From Flavobacterium potami (GTDB taxonomy: Bacteria; Bacteroidota; Bacteroidia; Flavobacteriales; Flavobacteriaceae): a stretch of 64,000 bases of DNA. Of the stretch, positions 36,499 to 46,366 are shown piece after piece (positions within the stretch are counted from its first letter, which is position 1; every line of letters starts with the position of its first letter). The notes under the pieces are model-generated. The model worked only from the letters and a program-made list of their open reading frames with translations, was not told where the DNA came from and did not search any database. The DNA is taken from the NCBI RefSeq assembly GCF_020026915.1, contig NZ_JAINUY010000009.1, positions 124,001 through 188,000 on the forward strand, in the 5' to 3' direction. Both the position numbers and the translations under genes were made by a program.

Positions 36499-37116
36499 CT
36501 ACCCTAGTAAATCTTCGAACTTGCTTTTTAAAACATCTTGATTCTGATGACCAAAGTAATGACCTAAAACAGTATAATTATCATCAAAAACGACAAATGA
36601 GGGAGTTCCTCTTAACTGATTGAGTGTAAAGGTCTCTGCTATTAAAGGTATTTGAGTATAATGTGCTTTTACTTTTTGAATTAAAAGCTGTTTCTCTGTT
36701 TCAGAAAAAGCTTTAAAATTTGGTATGTTCTTACACATTAATTCAATTTTATCTGAATTTATGAATGCCTCAGATGTAGTCATAGAATCAAAAGCTACCG
36801 GGAAATTTAATGTCTCCGGATACTTAGAAAGATTGTAATTGGAATGGTAATATTTTTTGGTTTCTCCTACCATCTCTCCATTATGCAGCAAAAGATTTAA
36901 GCTTTTTTCATTATTATACTCAAAATCTTCAAAAGCCGTTGCAACTCCAATAAAACCAACTTTTTCCTGAAATAAGTTATAAAGATTATTCGTTAAAGGA
37001 ATTCCATATATGAAGCAACCTGGGCAATTTACCTGAAAAACAAAGGCCAAATTTACTTTCTTAAGTTCAAATTCTCCCTGTACTAATTCCTGAATATTGA
37101 GATGAAATTTTGACAT
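36499..37116 (-). CDS. Thioredoxin-like protein with a CPGC motif
   Basis: The 205-residue protein has a TlpA/redoxin-type fold: LAFVFQVNCPGC with C31 and C34 after the first strand, an insert of about 70 residues, then the cis-Pro loop LRGTPSFVVFDD near 175. There is no export signal. The CPGC motif lacks the usual Trp before the first Cys. It probably reduces or isomerises a disulphide in the cytosol; the partner is not known. It is monocistronic. Confidence 0.78.
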   Translation of the reverse strand: MSKFHLNIQELVQGEFELKKVNLAFVFQVNCPGCFIYGIPLTNNLYNLFQEKVGFIGVATAFEDFEYNNEKSLNLLLHNGEMVGETKKYYHSNYNLSKYPETLNFPVAFDSMTTSEAFINSDKIELMCKNIPNFKAFSETEKQLLIQKVKAHYTQIPLIAETFTLNQLRGTPSFVVFDDNYTVLGHYFGHQNQDVLKSKFEDLLG

Positions 37117-37261
37117 CGTTCAAACAATAATTGTTACTACTCATTTTTTAAAAGCTTTATCACTTTTATTAGATACAAAATTAATTAAGAACACTAATTT
37201 GATAATAGTCCAGTTTTTATAATAATTCAGATTATCTGGTTTTATAATACTATAAGAGCTT

Positions 37262-37297
37262 AAAAAAACAGCAGCAATAATTGCTGCTGTTTTTTTA
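37262..37297 (-). terminator. Terminator of the GH2 gene
   Basis: CAGCAGCAA pairs with TTGCTGCTG around a 3-nt loop, flanked by A7 and T7; it lies 15 bases past the stop codon. Confidence 0.92.
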
Positions 37298-37311
37298 CAA
37301 TAACTAATTTA

Positions 37312-40300
37312 TTATTTTTTAGTCAATTGTATTTGGTAAGTGAAAGTTGTTGGCTTTGCATAAACCATAAACTGCTCTAAAGGTCTTGGACCACATCCAT
37401 TTGAGCCTACTCCTAAAGTTTTATGACTTACACACAATACCGTTCCTTTACTTTGCGGAAGGTCAATTTTATACTCTACTGGATCCATTTCTTCGTCGCT
37501 ATAAGGTAACGCAGAAACCTGCATCAAGTCGTCAACCTTTTTTACGGTTATTCCTGCTCCATTTTCAGCATTTAGATTTGCCCATCTTACATCTTCATGA
37601 TTTCCACATTCCATTGGTTTTTCATAAGGAGTTAACTGATTTGCAACCGTACTTGCATAATGACCAACATCAAAACCGCTTTTACGATCCGCATAATTCT
37701 CCATTGGACCACGACCTAAATAATCAAACTGATTGATATTTTTATTTAAAAACATACGAACTCCAATTCTGGCTAAAATAAGTTTAGGCTCACTAAAACC
37801 AACCTCATTTACAGCAGTTATTAGTCCGTTTCCGTCAATAGTGTAAATTATTTTGTGTTGTACTTTAAAATTCTCTTTTCCTGTTCCTGTCAGACTTGTC
37901 GCAATTTCAATTACATCTGAAGAAACTTTTCTACTTTTTGCCTCATTAACAACCCAAGAAATGTTCTTTAAACCATATTTTTCCCAATCACGATACGCCC
38001 ACATATCATCAGTTTGGTGTGGTGCACGCCATAAATGAAGCATTGGCCCGCCATTTTCCTGCAGTACATTTTCTCCGTTTTTCTCTAATTTGGTAAAAGT
38101 CCCTTTTGTTTTATCAAAATCAATACTAAAGTCTGAACCTTTTATAACAATATTAGTTTTTGATTCTTTTAAAGTTAAGTTGCTTCCTTTCAATTCCTTC
38201 TTTGTTTCAGCTATTGGCGTACCTAATTCAAACTGTTGTGATGCTACTTCGAACCCTTTCTTCGCCCAGTTCTGATCTTCTCCCAAATAAAATGAAACTC
38301 TCACAAAATATTCTGCACCTGCTTTTGGAGCGAGAGTAAAGGGAATCTTTACTTCTTTTTCAGCACCCGGGTATATGGTTCCAACCAATAAATCGCCAGA
38401 AGACAAAGGCAAACCGTTTTCGGTTAACTCCCATTTAGCCGTTAAACCTTGAAGATTCAGAAACTGATAACGGTTTTTAATGGTTACAAAACCATTTTTG
38501 ATGTCTTTGTCTCGAATCGTAATCCATTGATAAGCATGTTTTAATTCTGGAAAATGCGGTTTCGGAGATCTGTCTGAGAATACAACACCTTTATGAATAA
38601 AATAATGATCATTTGGAAATTCACCAAATCCACCACCAAAAGCCGTTATACGATGTTTAGGATCACGATTGTTGTAAATTCCCTGGTCCTGCCACTCCCA
38701 AATAGCACCACCAAGCAATTCCGGATATTTATCAAACATTTCATTGTACAGATCAACAGAGCCCATAGAATTGAACATGGCATGTGCATATTCACACAAA
38801 TAAAAAGGCTTTGTCAGTTTAGCATCTTTTGCATGTTCTACCATTGGCGCAATCTGAGTATACATTTGACTGTCTATATCAGCAGGATTTTTTTCACCAA
38901 TACCAAATCCTTCATAATGCGTCGGACGGTCGGGATCAATTGCTTTTATGGCTGCTAATGCTGCTCTAAAGTTCGTTCCGCCTGTACCGTTTTCATTACC
39001 CAAAGACCAAATTAAAACAGAAGGATGGTTTTTGAAACTTTGTACATTCGCCACATTACGATCAACAATTGCCGCTTTGATTGTCGGTACTTCATTAAAC
39101 TGATTTTGCTCTTCGTGACATTCTACATTAGCTTCTGCTACTAAATAAATTCCGTATTCATCACAAAGCTCATACCATCTCGGATCGTCAGAATAATGGC
39201 TGGTACGAACGTGATTACTGTTTGTTTGTTTAATTAACGTGATATCCTTTATCATCTCTTCCTCTGTCACGGCGTGACCATCATCTGGGAAATTTTCGTG
39301 ACGATTTACCCCTTTCAATTTAATTGGAACTCCGTTTACAGTAAACAAGCGCCCTTTGATTTCAATTTCTCTAAAACCTGTTCTTGAAGATAAGGTTTCT
39401 ATCGTATTTTTTCCATCATTTAAGTTCAATACCGTTGTATATAAATTTGGTGTTTCAGCCGTCCATTTTTTAGGATTGCTTACGCGAAAGTTCAAATCTA
39501 TGGTTACTTCCTGACCTGGTTTTAAAGCCGGAATCATCTTTTTGCCTGATGCTCCATCTACAGGAATTGTGCCTTCGTATAAAGAAGCCGTAAGTTCCTG
39601 AGGTTTTGTGGCTTTAGTTCCGTAATTTTTAATTTTTGCAGAAACAATCAACTCAGCATCTCTAAATTGATCATCCAAGTTCGTTTTGATAAAATAATCA
39701 CGAATATGTACTTGCGGAGCGCTCCATAAAGTTACATTTCTGAAGATCCCGCTTAATCGCCACATATCTTGATTTTCCAAATAACTTCCGCTTGTAAAAC
39801 GGTAAACCTCTACTGCTACAGTATTTTTTCCTGGTTTCACATATTTAGTCAAATCAAATTCAGCTGCGTTACGGCTGTTTACACTATAACCTACTTTTTG
39901 CCCATTTATCCAGATAAAGAACCCGGCATCTACTCCATCAAATGTGATAAAAATACGACGGTCTTTCCAATTTTCGGGAAGTGTAAAATCTCGTCTGTAA
40001 CTCCCAACTGGATTTCTTTCTGTAAAATTGGTATATTTCTCAGATGGAGTTCCCATTACGTGCGGAAAATCCTTTTTGAAAATATATGTAAAGTTGCTGT
40101 AGTTTGGTGTTCCATAACCTTCCACCTGCCAATTTGAAGGCACTTTTATTTCTTTCCAGCTACTTACATCATAATCCATTTTATAAAAATCAACCGGACG
40201 CTTTTGTGGCCAGTCTACCCAATTGAATTTCCACATTCCATTTAAACTTTTACTAAATGTTGAGGCATGCCTGTTTAAAGCTAAAGCTTCTGTTAATGAA

Positions 40301-40506
40301 GCATATGGCATTAAAGTCGCATGTGCAGCTTCTTTATTAATTCCGATATTTTCAGGATCTTCAATTTCTTTTGGGACTTTGACCGTATCCTGAACGGAAA
40401 GATTCTGATTTGTTTTTTGAAAAGCAAAACAGGGATTTTGAATTAATGCCAGCATTGAAAATAATCCAATTTGGGCAATTTGTTTTTTTAATAATTGCTG
40501 CATCAT
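37312..40506 (-). CDS. GH2 family beta-galactosidase-type enzyme (exported)
   Basis: The start is taken at the double Met (ATG 40504-40506), giving 1064 residues and a signal peptide ending near CFAFQ; a TTG 15 codons upstream lacks support. The five LacZ-type domains are present: a jelly-roll with GMWKFNWVDWPQKRP, the barrel with acid/base E505 in SLGNENGTGG and nucleophile E572 in LCEYAHAM, and a C-terminal small-chain domain with LGRGPMENYADR. It should remove terminal beta-galactose or a related beta-glycoside in the periplasm. Its promoter carries the same palindrome as the GH31 unit of the first PUL, so it probably belongs to that system although it lies 25 kb away. Confidence 0.93.
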   Translation of the reverse strand: MMQQLLKKQIAQIGLFSMLALIQNPCFAFQKTNQNLSVQDTVKVPKEIEDPENIGINKEAAHATLMPYASLTEALALNRHASTFSKSLNGMWKFNWVDWPQKRPVDFYKMDYDVSSWKEIKVPSNWQVEGYGTPNYSNFTYIFKKDFPHVMGTPSEKYTNFTERNPVGSYRRDFTLPENWKDRRIFITFDGVDAGFFIWINGQKVGYSVNSRNAAEFDLTKYVKPGKNTVAVEVYRFTSGSYLENQDMWRLSGIFRNVTLWSAPQVHIRDYFIKTNLDDQFRDAELIVSAKIKNYGTKATKPQELTASLYEGTIPVDGASGKKMIPALKPGQEVTIDLNFRVSNPKKWTAETPNLYTTVLNLNDGKNTIETLSSRTGFREIEIKGRLFTVNGVPIKLKGVNRHENFPDDGHAVTEEEMIKDITLIKQTNSNHVRTSHYSDDPRWYELCDEYGIYLVAEANVECHEEQNQFNEVPTIKAAIVDRNVANVQSFKNHPSVLIWSLGNENGTGGTNFRAALAAIKAIDPDRPTHYEGFGIGEKNPADIDSQMYTQIAPMVEHAKDAKLTKPFYLCEYAHAMFNSMGSVDLYNEMFDKYPELLGGAIWEWQDQGIYNNRDPKHRITAFGGGFGEFPNDHYFIHKGVVFSDRSPKPHFPELKHAYQWITIRDKDIKNGFVTIKNRYQFLNLQGLTAKWELTENGLPLSSGDLLVGTIYPGAEKEVKIPFTLAPKAGAEYFVRVSFYLGEDQNWAKKGFEVASQQFELGTPIAETKKELKGSNLTLKESKTNIVIKGSDFSIDFDKTKGTFTKLEKNGENVLQENGGPMLHLWRAPHQTDDMWAYRDWEKYGLKNISWVVNEAKSRKVSSDVIEIATSLTGTGKENFKVQHKIIYTIDGNGLITAVNEVGFSEPKLILARIGVRMFLNKNINQFDYLGRGPMENYADRKSGFDVGHYASTVANQLTPYEKPMECGNHEDVRWANLNAENGAGITVKKVDDLMQVSALPYSDEEMDPVEYKIDLPQSKGTVLCVSHKTLGVGSNGCGPRPLEQFMVYAKPTTFTYQIQLTKK

Positions 40507-40626
40507 AATGTTGGTGTTGTAATTTGATTTTTTAATGGTTTGTAAAATCAATGTGCACTTACTATTTTCTGTAAAGCTTATAAGATTTCAAATTTCATAA
40601 AAATAGCCCTGCAAAATGCAATTATA

Positions 40627-40650
40627 CAAACTTAATAAAACGTTTTAGTA
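40627..40650 (-). promoter_or_regulatory. GH2 promoter -7 box with the shared palindrome
   Basis: CAAACTTA (40627-40634) is a perfect minus-strand -7 box. It runs straight into TAATAAAACGTTTTAGTA (40633-40650), a CG-centred near-palindrome. The 24 bases match 14906-14929 at 21 positions and in the same register, which argues for one regulator acting on both promoters. Confidence 0.7.
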
Positions 40651-40942
40651 AAATAAAACCAATTATGTATTTGTCATTATTTTTGTCATTTAATTAAACA
40701 TTATATTTAAAATTATATTTTATAAAAACAATTCACATCAAAAACACTTAGAAACCATCTTATTATCAAAAATTAAAAATGGCAGTCTAAAAAACTTAAA
40801 ATAAAACATACTTAAGTACAAAATTTTTATGTCATTAAACTTTAAAAAGTTAAAAGCCAGGAGATGTTTTTTTTATTAATAAAAGAAGTCACACGGCATA
40901 AGAAAATCTCTAATTTAGAAACGATCTTTCACAAAAAGAAAT

Positions 40943-40969
40943 AAAAAAAGCTCCCAATTATGAGAGCTT
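40943..40969 (-). terminator. Weak terminator after the dioxygenase remnant
   Basis: AAGCTC pairs with GAGCTT around a 10-nt loop; the minus strand then runs into T7. Confidence 0.6.
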
Positions 40970-40997
40970 AGAATATTTTATAATGTTGCATGTTTAT

Positions 40998-41310
40998 TTA
41001 ATCCTGTTCGAAAACTTTACCCAAATGTTCCTCCATAACAAAATAAGGATCATCTTTATGAGTCATGGATTTTATATGAATTAAACTGGTTTTTACTCAT
41101 CATTCTGAGCATTTGTCTTCTCTCGCATTTTACAATTTTACTATTCTCTTCTCTTTGGCCTGTCGTAAAAGCACTTCTTCCATGTGCACACAAATGATTA
41201 TTGACAAAAACAACATCACCAGAATCAGGTATGTATTCACTGTTTATCAATTCTTTAGCTTCGTTCAAAAATTCTGTTAGATTGTAAAGTGCTTCAGAAG
41301 CAAAAATCAA
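40998..41310 (-). pseudogene. Truncated, frameshifted TauD/TfdA-type dioxygenase
   Basis: Only the C-terminal third is left. The first frame reads DSGDVVFVNNHLCAHGRSAFTTG (split by no indel), with the distal His of the 2-oxoglutarate/Fe site and the Arg of HGRSAF, then RRQMLRMMSK, and soon meets a stop at 41056. From the A5 run at 41090-41094 the next frame instead reads KTSLIHIKSMTHKDD and then PYFVMEEHLGKVFEQD to a stop at 40998, which continues the family pattern. One extra A therefore broke the gene. No ATG or N-terminal iron site (HxD) is found upstream within 120 bases, so the 5' part is lost as well. Confidence 0.72.
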
Positions 41311-41371
41311 AAGTCGTAGAAGCCTCCACTTTTTATGTACTATTTAGATATTATTAATAGATAATTTCATA

Positions 41372-41406
41372 CTTTTGAATTTTTATTTATTCTAAATAAG
41401 AATAGT
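41372..41406 (+). promoter_or_regulatory. Promoter of the TonB receptor with a palindrome over the start region
   Basis: TACTTTTG (41372-41379) is a perfect -7 box. Just downstream TATTCT-AAATA-AGAATA (41390-41406) is a perfect 6-bp inverted repeat that would cover the transcript start. The ATTCTAAAT element recalls Fur-type sites of Bacteroidota. Iron repression is an inference. Confidence 0.55.
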
Positions 41407-41430
41407 TTTTTTTAATCCTAACTATATTTC

Positions 41431-43800
41431 ATGAAGCTTAAATTAGTATTGCTCTTTGTATTCTCGACAACATTTTTAATGGCACAAAATACCCTCTCTG
41501 GTAAAATAAATGATCCGCAAGGAAATCCGTTGGCAGGCGTTAACATTTTACTTTCGGGCACTCCAATAAGTACAAAAACCAATGCTGATGGATTCTATCA
41601 AATAGAAAATCTTAAAAATGGACATTACGTACTTGAAGTGAGTTTAGATGGATATAGTTCAAAAAAGCATACAATTGATTTGGAAAATTCTTCCAAAATT
41701 TCAGTCACTATAACTTTAGAAAAGGGAGACAAAACAACTAAAGAAGCAGAGAATTTAAATGATGTAGTGGTAAAAAGCATATCTGAAAAACGAAAAAAAG
41801 AGCAGACAGCACAAGCTGTTTCTGTCATAGAAATGAAGGAAGCGAAATTCAAAACCACTGATTTAGGCGAAGTTTTGGCACAAACGCAAGGCATAAGCGT
41901 TCGCCGAAGTGGTGGCTTGGGTTCGAGAACCAATTTTTCGATGAATGGATTAACTGGTAACCAAATCCGATTTTTCTTAGAAGGAATTCCGTTGGAATAT
42001 CACGGTTATTCTTTTGGAGTTTCTACGGTTCCAGTCAATTTAATTGATCGTGTTGAGGTCTATAAAGGTGTAGTTCCTATCGAATTTGGTGTCGATGCAC
42101 TTGGTGGTGCTGTCAATCTGATTACTCCAAAAATCAAATCGGGCTTTAGTGGATCTTTTTCAGCTCAGGCAGGATCTTTTGGAACTTACAGAACTTCATT
42201 AATACTTAATAATTATAACGAAAAGACGGGATTTTTTATAAAAGGAAGCGGATTCTACGATACATCTCAAAACAACTATAAAGTTGATGTTGATGTGGCT
42301 GATGATGCCGGTAAGATAAAAAAAGTTACGGTACCCAGATTTCATGATGCCTACAAAGGTTATGGTGTACAGTTAATTACAGGTTTAAAAGACAGAAGCT
42401 GGGCAAAAGAATTGAGCATCGAAGGATTTTATACGGATTATACAAAAGAGATTCAGCACAATCAATTAATGGTTGGAGTTCCCTATGGAGAAGTGATGAC
42501 TTATAGAAAATCAGCTGGATCTGTCCTTACCTATCGTAATAATTTTGGTGAAAACATTATGCTGGATATTATTTCGGGATACAATTACAGAGAACGTCAA
42601 TTTACAGATGTATCTGACTATGTATACAATTGGTATGGCGAGCGTATTGAAGGTTCTGCAGGAAATGTTAGAGGAGAGATTTCAGAATCTACTGGCCCTA
42701 GTGATACTTATACTTGGAATAATGATGTTTTTTCGCGCTTGAAAGCTTCATGGAAAATCAACAATCAGTATGCGGTGAGTTTTTCTTCGGCACCCACCTA
42801 CTCCAAACAAACAGGAGACGACAGACTTATCAATGGTTATGATCCAGCAACTGCCGTACGAGATTATTTTACTTGGGTAAACGGAGCAGACTTTAAAATA
42901 AATGCCCTAAATGAAAAGTTAGAAGATGTTTTTTTTATTAAAAATTATTGGCAAAAAATTAGCTCAGAAGAAAAAATTCCTTCCAATAATTCTGTAATAA
43001 GAGAAAATCGAAATGCAAATTATTTTGGTTTCGGAAATGGATTCCGTTTTAAATTCAATCAGCAATTTGCAACAAGATTAACTTACGAATATGCTACGCG
43101 TTTGCCTCAAACAGATGAACTTTTCGGAGATGGTCAATTTATACAAGGAAATTTAAATTTAAAACCTGAACGAAGTCATAACGTCAATTTTGAGCTTTTT
43201 TTCACATCAAAAACAAATTTTGAAAAGAGCAGCTGGCAGGCTCAAACGAATTTATTTTTAAGAAAAATAGACAATCAAATCTTATTTGTTCCTAGTGTAG
43301 ACCGCAATAATATTTATCAGAATGTATTTGCCGCTACTTCTAAAGGAATTGAGGTTTCCGGGAGCTGGACTTCTAAAAATGATAAGCTTTCCTTTCATGC
43401 AAACAGTACCTACCAACATTTTTACAATGATTCAAATGAAGGAATATTTGCAGCCTACAAAGGGGATCGCGTTCCGAATCAGCCTTACTTTTTCGCTAAC
43501 GGAGGTGTTAATTATTCTTTTCACAATATCAGCGGAAAACCTGATAAATTATCTCTCTTTCTGGATGCAAGATATGTATACGAATTCTTTAGAAGTTGGG
43601 AAAGTGCTTCTGTAAATCCATTTGTTATTCCGAGTCAACAGACTTTCGATTTTGGGACAACTTATCATAACAATCTAAATGGAGTTAAATATGCTCTAAC
43701 AGCAGAAATACAAAACTTAACGAACGAAAAAAACTATGACTTTTTTGGTGTACAAAAACCAGGAAGATCTTTCAATATCAAATTAGTAACTCAATTTTAA
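41431..43800 (+). CDS. TonB-dependent receptor, probable siderophore type
   Basis: The 789-residue protein has a signal peptide (cleavage near MAQN, 20), a carboxypeptidase-D-like domain (about 22-105), a plug with VLAQTQGISVRRSGGLGSRTNFSMNG and VEVYKGVVPIEFGVDALGGAVNLIT, and a barrel ending in FNIKLVTQF. The plug lacks the SusC LKDA.A..YG.R signature and the protein is about 300 residues shorter than SusC, so it belongs to the siderophore/metal group. The DUF4374 lipoprotein gene follows after 23 bases. Such pairs resemble the XusA-XusB xenosiderophore system of Bacteroides (from memory). Confidence 0.88.
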   Translation: MKLKLVLLFVFSTTFLMAQNTLSGKINDPQGNPLAGVNILLSGTPISTKTNADGFYQIENLKNGHYVLEVSLDGYSSKKHTIDLENSSKISVTITLEKGDKTTKEAENLNDVVVKSISEKRKKEQTAQAVSVIEMKEAKFKTTDLGEVLAQTQGISVRRSGGLGSRTNFSMNGLTGNQIRFFLEGIPLEYHGYSFGVSTVPVNLIDRVEVYKGVVPIEFGVDALGGAVNLITPKIKSGFSGSFSAQAGSFGTYRTSLILNNYNEKTGFFIKGSGFYDTSQNNYKVDVDVADDAGKIKKVTVPRFHDAYKGYGVQLITGLKDRSWAKELSIEGFYTDYTKEIQHNQLMVGVPYGEVMTYRKSAGSVLTYRNNFGENIMLDIISGYNYRERQFTDVSDYVYNWYGERIEGSAGNVRGEISESTGPSDTYTWNNDVFSRLKASWKINNQYAVSFSSAPTYSKQTGDDRLINGYDPATAVRDYFTWVNGADFKINALNEKLEDVFFIKNYWQKISSEEKIPSNNSVIRENRNANYFGFGNGFRFKFNQQFATRLTYEYATRLPQTDELFGDGQFIQGNLNLKPERSHNVNFELFFTSKTNFEKSSWQAQTNLFLRKIDNQILFVPSVDRNNIYQNVFAATSKGIEVSGSWTSKNDKLSFHANSTYQHFYNDSNEGIFAAYKGDRVPNQPYFFANGGVNYSFHNISGKPDKLSLFLDARYVYEFFRSWESASVNPFVIPSQQTFDFGTTYHNNLNGVKYALTAEIQNLTNEKNYDFFGVQKPGRSFNIKLVTQF

Positions 43801-43823
43801 TTATAATTAAATAACCAATAGGT

Positions 43824-45044
43824 ATGAAAACAATTCGATTTTTTAAAAAACATGCTGCATTAGCCATAATCTGTTCTGCATTAGCATTAACATCTTGTAG
43901 TTCAGATGATTCCAAAACAGATGAAGGCCAAGGAAACAATCCTACCGTTATAGCGTCAGTTCGAGTAAATACTCCATCAGGAAGAGTTTTTTATTTAGGA
44001 GCTTATGATAAATTCCCTGCCACACTTGATTATAAGACCATGACTGAGATAGGTCCTGGTGCAACCATATATTCTTATGGAGAACATCCGTATGTTTGGA
44101 ACGGAACAGCTTCAACTTTAACAAAGTACAATGTAAGCAATGATATGAAAATTTCTAGCGCAGATGCTTTAAGTCTTGCTGGTACAGGAGTTAGCGGTAC
44201 TTTCGGACCTCCTGCATTTGTATCAGAAACAGAAGCGTACTTTTTCGTTTTAAATGATGGAAAAATCATCAAGTTTAATCCAACAACGATGACAATCACA
44301 GAAACTATAACAGTTACTCCTCTTCCATTAAGCAACGACCCTGCTGTAAAAACATCTACTTACAGTAGTTATGTTACTTCTGCAAAAAAAATTATTCTTC
44401 CTGTGGGAGCTGTACCAACAGATTATAATAAATTTCCACAATATGCTCAAATTGCAGTTTTTGACATAGCATCAAAATCAGTTACTTATGTTAAAGATAC
44501 ACGTATGTCAATGGGGTATTTTACCTTTGCAAAAGGTAATGACGGTACTTTGTATTACAGATCATCTCGTGAAACTGCGCTTTCATTAGATTATAGTACC
44601 GTTACAGGTAACCCACCAACAGGAGGATTATTAAAGGTAAATCCTAATGGAACATTCGACCCTAACTTTTTTGTAGATCTAAAAGCTGCTATAAATGCAC
44701 ACTCAGTAAATGTTGTACCTTATGTTCACGGAGATAAAGCTCTTGCTCAATACTTAGATAACACTTTTACTCCACCTGCAAAACCTGCTGATTGGTACAA
44801 TGCGCCAACTAAATATGCACTTGTAGATTTAAAAACTTTAAAAGTAGAACCATTTAATTCGTTTGTACAATACGGAACAGTATATTCAGTAGGAACAATT
44901 GACGGTGTCGAATATTATGGAAACATACCAACTGACAATAATAACTTTAAATACAGACTTCTAAAACAAAATGGAGCTGCTGATTTTGAAGCCATTTCTG
45001 AAGCTCTTGGCGGAAGTTTAATTTTTGTTGGAAGATTAAGATAA
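43824..45044 (+). CDS. DUF4374-like surface lipoprotein, partner of the TonB receptor
   Basis: The 406-residue protein has a lipoprotein signal ending ALTSC (C25) followed by SSDDS. The body is a repeat-rich beta structure with YVW/YFF/YYR-type strands at blade-like spacing, consistent with a beta-propeller of the DUF4374 family. Members are encoded beside TonB receptors in Bacteroidota and in at least one case bind a ferric siderophore at the cell surface. No PepSY inner-membrane gene, the usual third member, follows here. A strong terminator ends the operon. Confidence 0.72.
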   Translation: MKTIRFFKKHAALAIICSALALTSCSSDDSKTDEGQGNNPTVIASVRVNTPSGRVFYLGAYDKFPATLDYKTMTEIGPGATIYSYGEHPYVWNGTASTLTKYNVSNDMKISSADALSLAGTGVSGTFGPPAFVSETEAYFFVLNDGKIIKFNPTTMTITETITVTPLPLSNDPAVKTSTYSSYVTSAKKIILPVGAVPTDYNKFPQYAQIAVFDIASKSVTYVKDTRMSMGYFTFAKGNDGTLYYRSSRETALSLDYSTVTGNPPTGGLLKVNPNGTFDPNFFVDLKAAINAHSVNVVPYVHGDKALAQYLDNTFTPPAKPADWYNAPTKYALVDLKTLKVEPFNSFVQYGTVYSVGTIDGVEYYGNIPTDNNNFKYRLLKQNGAADFEAISEALGGSLIFVGRLR

Positions 45045-45086
45045 AACTACTTCCTTTATTTATAAATAAGGGAATTTAATTTAAAT

Positions 45087-45126
45087 AAAAAAGAGGAATC
45101 TATCCCAATAGGATTCCTCTTTTTTA
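45087..45126. terminator. Bidirectional terminator
   Basis: AAAAAAGAGGAATC pairs with GATTCCTCTTTTTT between the convergent DUF4374 and alcohol dehydrogenase genes; both sides carry T-runs. Confidence 0.92.
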
Positions 45127-45149
45127 TACAAGATCTGACAGCTATTTTT

Positions 45150-46175
45150 TTAAGGTACTAAAACTGCGCGTCCTTTTATTTTGCCTTGTCTCATTTTTTC
45201 ATAAACTTCATTAGCATCATCAAGTTTATGTTTCTCTATTTCTATATGAATTTTCTTTTGTCTTGCCAAACCTACAACCTCCATCAGTTCTGTTCTTGAA
45301 CCCCAGTACGGATTTGTCATGCTTACTCCAAATGGAAGACCATTCATACTATACTGATAGTTTCCTCCTCCAAGCCCCACAATGGTTAAATCTCCATCCA
45401 GACTTACAACCTTTGTTCCTAAATCTATCGTAGAAGTAGCGCCTACGAAATCTATTACAACTCTTGCTTTCTTAATTCCGGTAATATTTTGAATTTGTTC
45501 TGCTGCATTAGCATCTTTCGAATTGACAGTGAAATCGGCTCCCAATTCTTTTGCAAAGGCAAGTTTTTCTTCTGTAACATCACAGGCAATGATCGCTGCT
45601 CCACTGATTTCTCTCAAGATTTGCAATGCCACGTGCCCTAATCCACCTACACCGATTACAACCACAAATTCATCAGGCATTAATTTGTCCAAAGAACGTT
45701 TTATAGCCGAATAAGGTGTAAGAGCCGCATCGGTTAAAGGCGCTGCAATAACGGGATCAAGATCAAAAATTGGAACCAAAAGTCTTGAAGATGGAACCAG
45801 CATATAATCTGCCATTCCGCCATCTAATCCAAGTCCTCCTCCATAAGCCTGTTCGGACTGATGATCGCAGTAATTTTCTTTTGATTGTTGGCAAGGTTTA
45901 CAATGTCCGCATCCCCAAGGTCCGTAAACCAGAACTGCATCACCTTTTTTATATCCTTTTACATTTTCGCCAATTTCTTCTACCCATCCGGCATTTTCAT
46001 GTCCTAGAGTAAAAACCGTTCCCACTACTGTTCCTTCATCAATAATATGCAAATCTGAATGACAAACACCTGCCCCACCAATCTTTAATAAAACTTCATC
46101 ACCCTTTGGAACTGGTCTCTCTATATCGTTAACAACACGGACATCTTTGTGCCCAAAAAAACGTACTGCTTTCAT
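45150..46175 (-). CDS. Zinc-dependent alcohol dehydrogenase
   Basis: The start is ATG 46173-46175 (MKAVRFFGHKDVRVV), giving 341 residues. Catalytic zinc ligands are C38, H59 and E60 (GVCHSD, GHENAG). The structural zinc Cys are C89, C92, C95 and C103 (GCGHCKPCQQSKENYC). The Rossmann motif is VVIGVGGLGHVALQ. The preceding frame to 46235 has no family match. It oxidises alcohols or reduces aldehydes with NAD(P); the substrate range is unknown. It is a single gene ending at a shared terminator. Confidence 0.93.
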   Translation of the reverse strand: MKAVRFFGHKDVRVVNDIERPVPKGDEVLLKIGGAGVCHSDLHIIDEGTVVGTVFTLGHENAGWVEEIGENVKGYKKGDAVLVYGPWGCGHCKPCQQSKENYCDHQSEQAYGGGLGLDGGMADYMLVPSSRLLVPIFDLDPVIAAPLTDAALTPYSAIKRSLDKLMPDEFVVVIGVGGLGHVALQILREISGAAIIACDVTEEKLAFAKELGADFTVNSKDANAAEQIQNITGIKKARVVIDFVGATSTIDLGTKVVSLDGDLTIVGLGGGNYQYSMNGLPFGVSMTNPYWGSRTELMEVVGLARQKKIHIEIEKHKLDDANEVYEKMRQGKIKGRAVLVP

Positions 46176-46366
46176 AAAATAAACTTTTGAATTACTATTC
46201 ACTAATTTACGACATGTCTCTTGTAAACACGGCAAGTATTGAGTTAAGTTTATCCTAATTATAGTTTATTTTAAATTCTGGGATAGAATAATGCTGTAGA
46301 AATTACGGAAGGAGTTTTAATCTCCTTTATAAAGAAATCAATCCATAAGTCCCTATTATTTACAAT

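Larger units (their letters stand above)
40507..40997. other. Non-coding region upstream of the GH2 gene
   Basis: No gene is seen. It holds the GH2 promoter with operator (40627-40650) and the small terminator at 40943-40969. The rest is very AT-rich. Confidence 0.5.
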
